Positions 53,568 to 62,455 of a stretch of 64,000 nucleotides of DNA are shown here, in pieces (within the stretch, counting starts at the first letter, position 1; every line of letters starts with the position of its first letter). The stretch comes from Saccharothrix ecbatanensis (GTDB taxonomy: Bacteria; Actinomycetota; Actinomycetes; Mycobacteriales; Pseudonocardiaceae), in assembly GCF_014205015.1 (NCBI RefSeq), contig NZ_JACHMO010000001.1, positions 5,456,001 to 5,520,000 on the forward strand, read 5' to 3'. Below the pieces are notes generated by a model. It had not been told where the DNA came from. It saw only the letters and a list, made by a program, of their open reading frames with translations, and did no database searches. A program made the position numbers and the translations under genes.

Positions 53568-54872
53568 TCAGAACCGTTCGCCGGACAGGGCCTGGACCGC
53601 CGCCATCGGGTTGCCGAGGTGGTAGTGGTCCACGGCCAGGTACGTCGGCGTCTTGCGCGCGGCGGGCTCGCAGAACCGGCGGGCGCGGTCGGCGAGCTTG
53701 CCGTTGTCGGTGGTCGCCGTGCCGGTGATCGGCACGTCCCGGAAGTGGTTCATCACGAACAGCGGCCGGAAACCGGGTTCGGTGCGGTTCAGCGGCGTGG
53801 CCCAGCGGCTGTGGCAGGACCAGTCCGACGCGCCCAGGCCGGAGCCCATCGACCAGTAGTTCTCGACCGTCCACTCCGACTGGTACATCACGCCGAACGT
53901 GTCGCGCTGCGGCGAGTCGCCCGAACGCCCGTGGTCGGTGAAGATCATCAGCCGCTTGTTGTTGGCGCGCACCGTGTTCAGGGTCGGCCAGCCGTTCGTC
54001 CGGACGCCCGCCTGGTCGGGGCGGAACAGCACGTTCGCCAGGCCGTTGACGCGGGCGAGCTCGGAGCGCAGCACCGCGGCGGAGACGTAGTCCTCCAGGA
54101 ACACCGTGACGAACTCGTTCGGGTTGCGGTTGAGGAAGTCCACGATCCGCTGCACGTCCACCCACAGCGCCACCGGGCGGCTGACCCACGTGCAGCTGTT
54201 GTGGCACAGGATCGCGCCGTCCGGGGTCTGGTGGATGTCCAGTTGGAACCCGCGCACGCCGTCGCGGAGCTGCTGCTCGATCCCGCGGGCCTGGTTGGGC
54301 GCGAGATTCACGAACGGCGGGGCGAAGCCGCCGTCCACGCCGTTGGCGTAGGCGTTGTGCGTGGTGAGGAAGGTGACCTGGTCCAGCCGCCGCTCCCCCT
54401 CCACCGGCACCGGCACACGTTGGGGTGACACGGGAGTGAGGTACCAGCGGTCAGCGCCGGTGCCGATCCGCACCTGGTCCGTGCCGGACGCGATCAGGTG
54501 GCGGTCGACGCCGGGGACCTTGAGCCGGTGCCGGTCGCCGTCGAGCAGCACGTCCCACTGCGCGTCGGGGCTGGTGCACGCCATGACCACGGCCTGGTCG
54601 GCTTGGCGGCCCAGGCACTGGGTGCCTTCGCGCAGCGTGCGGCCGGTGAGGGTCCACTGCTGGCGGTCCTCGTCGCCTTTGGGTCGTCGTTGGAGGACGG
54701 ACGTGCCGGAGACGCCGGCGTTCAGGCCGGTGGTGACGCTTTGGAGGTAGTAGACGCCGTCGGCGGCTTGTGCCTGTGTCTGTGCCTGCGCGGGTGCGGT
54801 TCCGGTTGCAGGTGCGGTTGCGGTCAGGGAGGCGGCGAGCGTGACGATCAGGGCTGATCGGGTGGCGCGCAT
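53568..54872 (-). CDS. Secreted phosphatidylinositol-specific phospholipase C-like protein
   Basis: This 434-residue exported protein has a signal peptide (SALIVTLAASLTATAPATG), a beta-trefoil or ricin-like N-terminal domain (about 38-150; WYLTP, QWTLTG) and a PI-PLC X-type TIM barrel (about 160-434). The two catalytic histidines are H172 (TTHNAYA) and H224 (LCHNSC), with the metal-free bacterial PI-PLC arrangement FQLDIHQTPDG. It would cleave phosphatidylinositol or GPI-like lipids outside the cell. The ATG at 54872 has GAGAGGA 7 nt upstream. Confidence 0.87.
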   Translation of the reverse strand: MRATRSALIVTLAASLTATAPATGTAPAQAQTQAQAADGVYYLQSVTTGLNAGVSGTSVLQRRPKGDEDRQQWTLTGRTLREGTQCLGRQADQAVVMACTSPDAQWDVLLDGDRHRLKVPGVDRHLIASGTDQVRIGTGADRWYLTPVSPQRVPVPVEGERRLDQVTFLTTHNAYANGVDGGFAPPFVNLAPNQARGIEQQLRDGVRGFQLDIHQTPDGAILCHNSCTWVSRPVALWVDVQRIVDFLNRNPNEFVTVFLEDYVSAAVLRSELARVNGLANVLFRPDQAGVRTNGWPTLNTVRANNKRLMIFTDHGRSGDSPQRDTFGVMYQSEWTVENYWSMGSGLGASDWSCHSRWATPLNRTEPGFRPLFVMNHFRDVPITGTATTDNGKLADRARRFCEPAARKTPTYLAVDHYHLGNPMAAVQALSGERF

Positions 54873-54961
54873 CAAGAAGTCCTCTCGAAGGCTCCGCGGC
54901 GGCGGACTTCGCCAGACTAAACGCGAAAGAGGTTCATGTCAGCCCGTTCTAGGCTGGTGCC

Positions 54962-55381
54962 ATGACCGAACCCTGGGGTGACCCCGAGAAGATCCGCCGG
55001 ATCCTGGCGGACGGCGAGACCTGGGCCGTGGTCGGGCTGTCCGACCACCCGCAGCGCGCCGCTCACGGCGTGGCGAGGTTCCTCAAGCAGCACGGCAAGC
55101 GGATCGTGCCCGTGCACCCCGACGCGCCGACCGTGCACGGCGAGCAGGGCTACGCGTCGCTGGCCGACATCCCGTTCCCGGTGGACGTGGTGGACGTGTT
55201 CCGGCGGTCGGAGGCGGCGGGCGAGTTCGCCGACGCGGCGGTGGAGATCGGCGCGAAGGCGGTGTGGTTCCAGCTCGACGTGATCGACGAGGCGGCGTAC
55301 GAGCGGGCCACCGCGGCCGGGCTGGACGTGGTCATGGACCGCTGCCCGGCCATCGAGTGGCCGGCGCACGGGCCGCGCTGA
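54962..55381 (+). CDS. CoA-binding protein (YccU family)
   Basis: This 139-residue Rossmann-fold CoA_binding_2 protein has WAVVGLSDHPQRAAHGVARFLKQHG (about 20-45), VPVHPDAPTVHGEQGYASLADIP, and FQLDVIDEAAYERATAAGLDVVMDRCPAIEW at the C-terminus with the conserved DRCP motif. It probably binds CoA or a CoA-derived cofactor; no reaction is known. Its stop codon lies in a doubled CGCTGATCA sequence shared with the end of the convergent RidA-like gene. Confidence 0.9.
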   Translation: MTEPWGDPEKIRRILADGETWAVVGLSDHPQRAAHGVARFLKQHGKRIVPVHPDAPTVHGEQGYASLADIPFPVDVVDVFRRSEAAGEFADAAVEIGAKAVWFQLDVIDEAAYERATAAGLDVVMDRCPAIEWPAHGPR

Positions 55382-55395
55382 TCACGTCCCGCTGA

Positions 55396-55776
55396 TCAGG
55401 CGCGGCGGCGGGCGGTGACCTCGATCTCGATCCGCATCCGGGGGTCGGCCAGGCCGCACTCCAGCATCGTCGCGGCCGGCCGCACCTCGCCGAACACCGC
55501 GCGCAACGCGGGCCAGCACGGCTCGAAGTCCTTGGCGTCGGGCAGGTAGTACGTGACGCGGACGACATCGGCGAAGGCGCACTCCGCCTCGGTCAGCGCG
55601 GCGCCGATGTTGACCAGGCACTGCTCGGCCTGCGCGACCACGTCGTCGGAGATGGTCATGGTGGCGTAGTCGAAGCCGGTGGTGCCGGAGACGTGCACCC
55701 AGTCGCCGTCGACCACGGCCCGCGCGTAGCCGATCTGTTCTTCGAACGTGGAGCCTGAAAGGATCACTCGCCTCAT
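55396..55776 (-). CDS. RidA/YjgF family protein
   Basis: This 126-residue protein belongs to the RidA superfamily (WVHVSGTTGFDYATMTISDD; AQAEQCLVNIGAALTEAECAFADVVRVTYYL; RIEIEVTARRR), which deaminates reactive enamine/imine intermediates such as 2-aminoacrylate. The conserved Arg and Glu near the C-terminus (MRIEIEVTA) are present. ATG 55776 is preferred; GTG 55785 is alternative. It is divergent from the following hydrolase gene with 32 bp between starts. Confidence 0.9.
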   Translation of the reverse strand: MRRVILSGSTFEEQIGYARAVVDGDWVHVSGTTGFDYATMTISDDVVAQAEQCLVNIGAALTEAECAFADVVRVTYYLPDAKDFEPCWPALRAVFGEVRPAATMLECGLADPRMRIEIEVTARRRA

Positions 55777-55808
55777 GGCGTTCACCCTAATTGAGTAACC
55801 TGCGGGCC

Positions 55809-56627
55809 ATGCCGATCGTCGCGCTCAACGGGATCAACCTCAGCTACCAGGTCGACGGCGAGGGTGACCTCGTCGTCATGCTGATGGGCACCGGCAGCCC
55901 CGGCCGGGTGTGGCGCGCGCACCAGGTGCCCGCGCTGAAGGCCGCCGGGTTCCGGGTGGCCACGGTCGACAACCGGGGCATCCCGCCGACGGACGAGTGC
56001 GCGTCCGGGATCGCGATCGAGGACATGATCGGCGACACCGTCGCGTTGATCGAGTCGCTCGGCGGACGGGCGCACCTGGTCGGCACGTCGATGGGCGCGC
56101 GGGTGACGCAGGAAGTGGCCCTGGCCCGTCCGGACCTGGTCTCGAAGGCCGTGATGCTGGCGACGGCGGGCCGCAACGACCACCTGCAGAGCGCCCTGTC
56201 ACGGGGTGAGCGGGCGCTGCACGACCAGGGGATCAAGCTGCCGGGAGAGTATTTCGCGGCGGTGACGGCGGTGCTTAACCTGTCCCCCGCGACGCTGCGT
56301 GACCCCAGTGCGGCGCGGGACTGGCTGGACCTCCTGGAGCTGAACGGTTCCACCGTCGGCAAGGGCGTGCGGGCGCAGATGGGGATGAACGAGACCGAGA
56401 GCCGGCTCGACGCGTACCGCGGGATCAAGGTGCCTTGCCTGGTGGTGGGCTTCGCGGACGACCGCGTGCTGCCCACGTACCTGGCGCGCGAGGTGGCCGA
56501 CGCGATCCCGGGCGCGCGGTACGCGGAGGTCGCCGACGCGGGCCACTTCGGTTACCTGGAACAGCCGAAGGCCGTGAACCGGCTGCTCGTGGACTTCCTG
56601 AAGGCCCCGGTTCGACACGGATCGTGA
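55809..56627 (+). CDS. Alpha/beta hydrolase
   Basis: This 272-residue cytoplasmic hydrolase has the nucleophile elbow VGTSMGARVTQEVALARPDLV (Ser near residue 97), an acid in VVGFADDRVLP and His in DAGHFGYLEQP. The oxyanion region is MLMGTGSPGRVW. It is typical of proline iminopeptidase or esterase-like hydrolases; the substrate is unknown. The short divergent spacing from the RidA-like gene implies shared regulation. Confidence 0.87.
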   Translation: MPIVALNGINLSYQVDGEGDLVVMLMGTGSPGRVWRAHQVPALKAAGFRVATVDNRGIPPTDECASGIAIEDMIGDTVALIESLGGRAHLVGTSMGARVTQEVALARPDLVSKAVMLATAGRNDHLQSALSRGERALHDQGIKLPGEYFAAVTAVLNLSPATLRDPSAARDWLDLLELNGSTVGKGVRAQMGMNETESRLDAYRGIKVPCLVVGFADDRVLPTYLAREVADAIPGARYAEVADAGHFGYLEQPKAVNRLLVDFLKAPVRHGS

Positions 56628-56705
56628 CCGGTCGACCACGGGAACCCTTCTACCACCTCGCTCCGAACGCCGTTACCGTCGAGCGCGACTTGGCGGAAGG
56701 GGCAC

Positions 56706-58781
56706 ATGGACGCGCGACGGCTCGGCCGGACCTCCCGCCTGATCGCGCTGATCGGGCTGGGTGCGGTGACGTGCCTCGTGCTCGTCCCCGTCGCGGTCAA
56801 CATGGCCACGGGTGGGTCGGCGCTGGACGTGCTCGGCCCGTACGCGGCGTGGTTGTGGCCGGCGCTGGCGGTGCTGTGCGCGCTCACAGTGTGCCTCGCG
56901 GCGTGGGAACCGCTTCGCTCGCTCGTGCTGCAACGGCGTCCCTCGCACTCGGCTAATCGGCGTGCGGCGCTGGACTTGGTGGAACGGTTCGTGCGGGCGC
57001 GGGTGGACGGGTCGTTGGCCGAGCAGGTGCGGCTGAAGCTCGGTGTCGTGCCCCGGGTGGGGCCGCGGCTGCCTACGCGCATCCGTCACCCGTTGATCGT
57101 GGTGGGGTCGCCGGGGGCGGGGAAGACGACGTTGCTGCTGTCGCTCGCGGAGACGTTGGCGGCTCGGGCGCGGCAGGACCTGAGCCTGCCGGTGCCGGCA
57201 GTGGTGGACCTGGGCGGGTGGCGGCGGGACGACGACTTCGGCGAGTGGCTGCTGCGGGCGTTGTCGTCGCGGTACCGGATCGGGGCGCGGCTGGGGCGGG
57301 TGTGGCTGCGGCAGGGCAACCTGGTGCTGTTGTTCGACGGGCTGGACGAGTTGTCCCCGGCGGACCGGGTGGAGTGCCTGGCCTGGATCACCGCGTTGAA
57401 GCTGCGGGAGGTCGTGCTGTGCAGCGCGGGTGACGAGTACCAGCACTTGCCTCGTTGTGACGTGGTGCGGGTGGATCCGTTGGGGCGTAACGAGGTCCTG
57501 GATCTGATCGCGGCTTGTGGTCCGCGGTTGGATGGGCTGCGTGAGGCTCTGGAGAAGGATCCGGAGCTGTGGGACGAGGTGCGCACGCCGCTCGCGTTCG
57601 GGCTGCTGGCTTTGGCGTATCGGGCGGGGCGTGCGGAGTACCGGGGAGTGCTGGAGACGTACCTGGTGGAGTCGGTGGCGCGTGATCCTTCCGGCTCTTC
57701 GGGTTCTATTGGTTCCTCGGGCTCTTCGGAGCGTTCGGTGCGGGCTTTGCGGTTCCTGGCCCGGATCGCCAGGCGTCAGGGTGATCTCCAGGCGCGGTCC
57801 CGGTTGCCGTCGCGGGAGGTGTGGCTGGACTTCGTCGGCACGGACGTGGTGTGGCGGCTGTTCCGCCGGGCCGCGCCGGGTGCGTTGGCGGGTGCGGCGA
57901 CCGCGTTGTGCTTCGTGGTCGGGGTGCGCCTGGGTCTGGTGGCGGGCGTCGTCACCGCTGTCGCCACGCTCGGTGTGCCGCGCAGTGCGTTCATCGCGGT
58001 CCGTGGTGATGTGCGGCGGGGAAGGCGTTGGGCGGTAACGGGTTTCGTGGTTGGGGCGTTCGTCACCGGTGGTGTGGCGGTGCTGGGCGGGATGCTCGGT
58101 GGGCTGGTTTCGGGGTGGCCTCCGGCGGTCGGGTACGGGGTGGTCGTCGTGGTCGCGCTGCTTGTCGCGTACGGCAACACGCGTGACCGGTACTGGGCGT
58201 TGGCGTGTGCGTTGGTGCCGGTCGGGGTGACTGTGGTGACGGGGCCTGGCGCCGAGCTGCCGGTCGGTCTCGGTATCGGGCTGGCGTCGGGGGCGGTGGT
58301 GGGTGCGTTCGTCGGTGGTCTGCGTGGGGTGTGGGCGGGTCTGCACGCGCGGGGCGCCATCGGGCTGCGGTGGTTGCCGGTGGCGGGCTTGGTCGGGGTG
58401 GGGCTGGCGGCGCTCGCGGGTGCCGCGGTTCGTCCTTCGGCGTTGGGTGCGGTGACCGGTGTGCTGCTGGGGCTGGCGGTGACGCCTGTCGTGAACCGGC
58501 CGTTCGACGTGGTGGCCGGGCTGCTCGCGCGGCCGTTGGCGCTGGACGAGTTCCCGTTGGGGCGCAAGGCGATCCTCCAGTCCGCGCGGGACCGGGTGCT
58601 GTTGGTGGACGAGCACCGGTTCCCGCACGACCTGGTCCGCGACCACCTGGCGTCGTGCGATCCGGTGGAGGTGGCGGCGGGTGTCGAGCGGCGGCGTGCC
58701 GAGCTGGGGCGTGCCGAGTTGGGACGTGCCGAATTGGGGCGTGCCGGGCTCAGCCCCACCGCGTCCGACCCCACGGCTTGA
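56706..58781 (+). CDS. Membrane-embedded NACHT-domain NTPase
   Basis: This is a 691-residue protein. Two N-terminal transmembrane helices (about 13-32 and 45-67) are followed by a cytoplasmic NACHT/STAND NTPase domain (about 125-330) with Walker A GSPGAGKTTLL and Walker B LVLLFDGLDELSP, the FDGLDE form typical of NACHT. Residues about 395-610 form eight or so hydrophobic helices. The C-terminal region ends in four RAELG repeats from 15-bp DNA repeats. The ligand-sensing repeat domain of NLR-like defence proteins is absent. A function in stress or phage sensing at the membrane is conjecture. The 3' end overlaps a convergent gene by 32 bp. Confidence 0.85.
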   Translation: MDARRLGRTSRLIALIGLGAVTCLVLVPVAVNMATGGSALDVLGPYAAWLWPALAVLCALTVCLAAWEPLRSLVLQRRPSHSANRRAALDLVERFVRARVDGSLAEQVRLKLGVVPRVGPRLPTRIRHPLIVVGSPGAGKTTLLLSLAETLAARARQDLSLPVPAVVDLGGWRRDDDFGEWLLRALSSRYRIGARLGRVWLRQGNLVLLFDGLDELSPADRVECLAWITALKLREVVLCSAGDEYQHLPRCDVVRVDPLGRNEVLDLIAACGPRLDGLREALEKDPELWDEVRTPLAFGLLALAYRAGRAEYRGVLETYLVESVARDPSGSSGSIGSSGSSERSVRALRFLARIARRQGDLQARSRLPSREVWLDFVGTDVVWRLFRRAAPGALAGAATALCFVVGVRLGLVAGVVTAVATLGVPRSAFIAVRGDVRRGRRWAVTGFVVGAFVTGGVAVLGGMLGGLVSGWPPAVGYGVVVVVALLVAYGNTRDRYWALACALVPVGVTVVTGPGAELPVGLGIGLASGAVVGAFVGGLRGVWAGLHARGAIGLRWLPVAGLVGVGLAALAGAAVRPSALGAVTGVLLGLAVTPVVNRPFDVVAGLLARPLALDEFPLGRKAILQSARDRVLLVDEHRFPHDLVRDHLASCDPVEVAAGVERRRAELGRAELGRAELGRAGLSPTASDPTA

Positions 58782-59187
58782 ACACCGACAGCACGGTGTT
58801 GAAGGTGTAGAGGGTCAGGGACACGCAGCAGGCGACCAGGACGTCGCTGCCGGCCGCGACCACTCCGCCTGCGGCCTCGTGCAGGCCGGAACGCAGGGAG
58901 AACGTCGTGGCGATCACGGCGATGACGGTCAGCACGAACTTCACCAGCACCCAGCGGTGCTTCACCAGGCCCCACTTCGTGCCCAGGGACAGGACGACGC
59001 CGGTGACCAGCGCGGTGAGTGCGAGCGGTAACACGACGAGGTCGCCGAGCAGTGACATGGCTTGGTAGAGCTGGGGCGCGTCGAACGCCGCCAGTGCGAG
59101 CACGAGCATCCCGATCGTGACGCCGAGCCAGCCGACGGACGAGATGACGTGCAGCAGCAGCCACGACTTCCGCAGTTTCGGTTTCAT
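58750..59187 (-). CDS. DUF2269-like small membrane protein
   Basis: This 145-residue protein has four transmembrane helices. The first carries a His (WLLLHVISSVGWLGVTIG), and WGLVKHRWVLVKFVLTVIAV lies in the third, the DUF2269 pattern of possible haem- or metal-associated membrane proteins. The function is unknown. ATG 59187. Its last 32 bp overlap the 3' end of the NACHT gene on the opposite strand. A palindromic repeat lies just upstream. Confidence 0.8.
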   Translation of the reverse strand: MKPKLRKSWLLLHVISSVGWLGVTIGMLVLALAAFDAPQLYQAMSLLGDLVVLPLALTALVTGVVLSLGTKWGLVKHRWVLVKFVLTVIAVIATTFSLRSGLHEAAGGVVAAGSDVLVACCVSLTLYTFNTVLSVFKPWGRTRWG

Positions 59188-59267
59188 GCCGCACAGCGTG
59201 TCCCGCCTCACCCCCTCACCGCGTCCGCCCGACAGCGGCACCCCCACCTACGCCCCCCGACGTACAC

Positions 59268-59530
59268 CGCGAGTCGAACCCCCAGGTCCCGCGTGTCGAA
59301 CACTCAAGCCCCGTGAGTCCTACGTTCGCGTCGCGCGAGTCCTACGTTCAGGACCCCTGAATTCAACGCTCAGAACACAGGTCAGCCGGCCCGAGCTGTT
59401 CTGAGCGTTGAATTCGGGGTACGGGAACGTAGGACACGGTGGTCCTGAAGGTACGACTCACGGGTCTTGAACGTAGGACTCACGGGGTCTGGAGGTTCGA
59501 CACGCGGGGTCTGGAGGTTCGACTCGCGCG
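59268..59530. repeat. Nested palindromic repeat cluster
   Basis: Three pairs of inverted arms nest around a centre near 59387. CCCCGTGAGTCCTACGTTC (59309-59327) is perfectly inverted at 59469-59487. CGCGAGTCCTACGTTCAGG (from 59334) has an imperfect partner at about 59441-59462. GAATTCAACGCTCAGAACA (59359-59377) is perfectly inverted at 59397-59415. Outer GCGAGTCGAAC/GTTCGACTCGC and CGTGTCGAAC/GTTCGACACG arms flank both ends. The region is non-coding, between two minus-strand genes. Confidence 0.88.
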
Positions 59531-59535
59531 GAGGG

Positions 59536-60321
59536 TTACGGCCAGTGAGCGGGGTGGGTCAGGGTGGTGGGGAGTTTGGTGGCGCGGGAGCCCTTGGCAG
59601 CGTCCACCTGGGCCTGGGTGAGGAAGAGGGCGCCGGTCAGGTCGGCGCCGGAGAGGTCCGCGCCACGCAGGTCGGCGCCGATGAAGTCCACCAGGCGCAG
59701 GTCGGCCCCACGCAGGTCGGCGCCGATCAGGTACGCCCCGCGCAGGTTGGACGCACGCAGGTTCGCGCCCTTCAGCTCCTTGCCGATCAGGTCGGCGCCA
59801 CGGCGGTTCTTGCCCTTGCCACGGGTCAGCTCGCTCGCCTTCAGCAGCAGCGCGTTCGCCTGCTCCCAGTACGGGCCGACGTCCACAGCCAGCAGCTCTT
59901 CCGGCGAGCCGGCGGTGAGCGCTTCGATCTTCGCCTTGAGATCACGGGCAGCGGGGTGCAGTGCGCGGGCCTTGTCCAGGGACCGCACCTCGGTCAGGTA
60001 CCAGAGCAGTTCGTGCAGCTGCCGCATCACCGGGAACACGTCGAACATGGTCGCCGCCGACGCCGGGTCGTCACGCCAGCTCGTCCCGCCGAACGTCACC
60101 TGCGCCACCTGCTGACCGGCGCCGAAGCAGTCGTACACCGTGCAGCCGGTGAACCCGGACTCCCGCAGCTTCGTGTGGATGCCGCAGCCGAAGTCCGCGA
60201 GCAGGTTCCGGCACGGCGTGCGCGCCGGTTTGTCGATCGCGAAGTCGACCGACTTGGCGAACGCGGGCACCACGCAGCACAGCGCGAAGCAACGCGAGCA
60301 GTCGGCACGGAGGTCGTTCAT
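59536..60321 (-). CDS. Pentapeptide-repeat protein with cysteine-rich N-terminus
   Basis: This is a 261-residue protein. Residues 1-70 are rich in cysteines (CSRCFALCC at 8-16, further CRN, GCG, GCT, DCFG) and may bind metal or form disulfides. Residues about 70-170 are helical. Residues about 175-240 are pentapeptide repeats of A(D/N)LxG type ([20 protein letters not shown]) forming a right-handed beta-helix. Some pentapeptide proteins mimic DNA and protect gyrase. It starts inside the recQ stop (ATGA overlap), so it is co-translated with a DNA helicase; a DNA-linked role is suggestive only. Confidence 0.85.
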   Translation of the reverse strand: MNDLRADCSRCFALCCVVPAFAKSVDFAIDKPARTPCRNLLADFGCGIHTKLRESGFTGCTVYDCFGAGQQVAQVTFGGTSWRDDPASAATMFDVFPVMRQLHELLWYLTEVRSLDKARALHPAARDLKAKIEALTAGSPEELLAVDVGPYWEQANALLLKASELTRGKGKNRRGADLIGKELKGANLRASNLRGAYLIGADLRGADLRLVDFIGADLRGADLSGADLTGALFLTQAQVDAAKGSRATKLPTTLTHPAHWP

Positions 60322-62117
60322 GCGCTCAACGTGTCCAAGATCTGCTGCCCGTACTTCGCCAGCTTGTTCTCGCCCACGCCGTTGACCGTGCCCAACTCGT
60401 CCAACGTCGACGGCCCGGACGTCGCGATCTGCCGCAGCGTCGCGTCGTGGAAGATCACGTAAGCCGGGACGCCCTGCTCCTTCGCCGTCGCCGCGCGCCA
60501 CGCCCGCAGCCGCTCGAACACCGGCGTCGCCTCGGCCGTCAGCTCCACCTGCGCCGCTGCGCTCTTCGTGGTCTTGACCTTGGCCAGGCGCTCCGGCTCA
60601 CGCCGCATCAGCACCTTGCGGCCCTGGTACAGCACCTCGTCGCTGCCCGGCGTGACGACGAGCGTCGAGTACTCGCCCTCCACCGCGATCAGCCCCTGCG
60701 CGAGCAGCTGCCGGATCACCCCGCGCCAGCCGCTCTCGTTCAGCTCGGCGCCGATGCCGAACACCTTCAGCTGGTCGTGGTCGTGCTGGATGACCTTCGC
60801 GGTCTTGCGGCCGAGCAGGATGTCGATCGTCTGCCCCGCGCCGAACTTCTGCCGCCGCTCGTTGCGCAACCGGACCAGCGTGGACAGCACCTTCTGCGCC
60901 GCCACGGTGCCGTCCCACGTCTCCGGCGGCACGAGGCACGTGTCGCAGTTGCCGCACGGCGTGCTGGACTGGCCGAAGTAGTCGAGCAGCCGCACGCGGC
61001 GGCAGTCGACCGTCTCGCACAGCGCGAGCATCGCGTCGAGGTGGGCCATGAGCTTGCGGCGGTGCTGCTGGTCGCCCTCGGAGTCGTCGATCATCTTGCG
61101 CTGCTGGACGACGTCCTGGAGCCCGTACGCCAGCCAGGCGGTGGACGGCAGCCCGTCCCGGCCCGCGCGGCCCGTCTCCTGGTAGTAGCCCTCCACGGAC
61201 TTCGGCAGGTCGAGGTGGGCGACGAACCGCACGTCCGGCTTGTCGATGCCCATGCCGAACGCGATGGTGGCGACCATCACCAGGCCGTCCTCGCGCAGGA
61301 ACCGGGACTGGTTGCGCGCGCGGGTGCCCGAGTCGAGGCCGGCGTGGTAGGGCAGGGCCGGGATGCCGTTCTGGGTGAGGAATTCGGCGGTCTTCTCCAC
61401 CGAGTTGCGGGACAGGCAGTAGACGATGCCCGCGTCGCCCTTGTGCTCGGTGCGGAGCAGTTCCAGCAGCTGCTTCTTCGGCTCGTTCTTGGGCACGATC
61501 CGGTACTGGATGTTCGGGCGGTCGAAGCTGGCGACGAAGTGCTTCGCGTCACCGAGCCGGAGGCGTTCGGCGATCTCGGCGTGGGTGGCTTGGGTGGCGG
61601 TCGCGGTGAGCGCGATCCGGGGCACCTCCGGCCACCGTTCGTGCAGGTGGGAGAGGGCGAGGTACTCGGGGCGGAAGTCGTGGCCCCACTGGGAGACGCA
61701 GTGGGCCTCGTCGATGGCGAAGAGGGCGATCTTGCCGCGCTCCAGCAGGCGGGTGGTCTGCTCGGTGCGCAGGCGTTCGGGGGCGAGGTAGAGGAGATCC
61801 AGCTCACCGGCCAGGAACTCGGCCTCGACCAGCGCGCGCTCGTCCGGGAACTGGGTGGAGTTGAGGAACCCGGCGCGGACGCCGAGGTCGCGCAGGGCGT
61901 CCACCTGGTCCTGCATCAACGCGATCAACGGCGAGATGACGACGCCCGTGCCGTCGCGCACCAGGGAGGGGATCTGGTAGCACAGCGACTTCCCACCCCC
62001 GGTGGGCATGAGCACCAACGCATCGCCGCCCGTGATGACGTGGTCGACGATGTCCTGCTGCTCCCCGCGGAAGGACTCGTACCCGAAAATCCTTCGCAGC
62101 ACCTCTTGCGAAGCCAT
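60318..62117 (-). CDS. recQ: ATP-dependent DNA helicase RecQ
   Basis: This is a 599-residue RecQ helicase: Walker A MPTGGGKS (K43), aromatic/DEAH segment [19 protein letters not shown], motif [12 protein letters not shown], the RecQ-C-terminal zinc module ([12 protein letters not shown]...CGNCDTC), winged helix and C-terminal HRDC domain ([23 protein letters not shown]). It unwinds duplex, forked and structured DNA in recombination and repair. ATG 62117. The downstream pentapeptide-repeat gene overlaps its stop. Confidence 0.96.
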   Translation of the reverse strand: MASQEVLRRIFGYESFRGEQQDIVDHVITGGDALVLMPTGGGKSLCYQIPSLVRDGTGVVISPLIALMQDQVDALRDLGVRAGFLNSTQFPDERALVEAEFLAGELDLLYLAPERLRTEQTTRLLERGKIALFAIDEAHCVSQWGHDFRPEYLALSHLHERWPEVPRIALTATATQATHAEIAERLRLGDAKHFVASFDRPNIQYRIVPKNEPKKQLLELLRTEHKGDAGIVYCLSRNSVEKTAEFLTQNGIPALPYHAGLDSGTRARNQSRFLREDGLVMVATIAFGMGIDKPDVRFVAHLDLPKSVEGYYQETGRAGRDGLPSTAWLAYGLQDVVQQRKMIDDSEGDQQHRRKLMAHLDAMLALCETVDCRRVRLLDYFGQSSTPCGNCDTCLVPPETWDGTVAAQKVLSTLVRLRNERRQKFGAGQTIDILLGRKTAKVIQHDHDQLKVFGIGAELNESGWRGVIRQLLAQGLIAVEGEYSTLVVTPGSDEVLYQGRKVLMRREPERLAKVKTTKSAAAQVELTAEATPVFERLRAWRAATAKEQGVPAYVIFHDATLRQIATSGPSTLDELGTVNGVGENKLAKYGQQILDTLSA

Positions 62118-62418
62118 CGCGCGATCCTAACTGACCCCTCCGACACTCCCTTCGGTCCGACCCTTGAACCGGTTCCGGCGATGCCGCACGAAGTACCGTG
62201 CCGACCGCTCGTGGAAGGCGTCCGTGACCCGGCACCGCAGCAGTTCAAGGTTGCAGATCGAGCGTGCCACCCGTGGCGGCGGCGAGCACCGCGCCGTCGT
62301 CGTCCACCGAGACGTGGCCGAGCTCGAGGAGTCGGTCGCAGCCGAACGAGCACGCGAGCATCGCAATGAGCGCCTTCCGGCCGTGACGGTGCTGGTCCCA
62401 GGCGGGATTCGCGATTCA
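62118..62418 (-). pseudogene. Decayed, frameshifted coding remnant upstream of recQ
   Basis: On the minus strand one frame reads IANPAWDQHRHGRKALIAML then ACSFGCDRLLELGHVSVDDDG to a TGA near 62258. The next frame continues LELLRCRVTDAFHERSARYF and VRHRRNRFKG to a stop at 62127. Both halves look like genuine protein and join after a single frameshift near 62260. There is no start codon in frame; the ATG at 62418 is in another frame. The parent family is not recognised. Confidence 0.5.
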
Positions 62419-62455
62419 TGCGTTCCTTGGTGGGGCTCTCTGGTAGCTGTAGATC

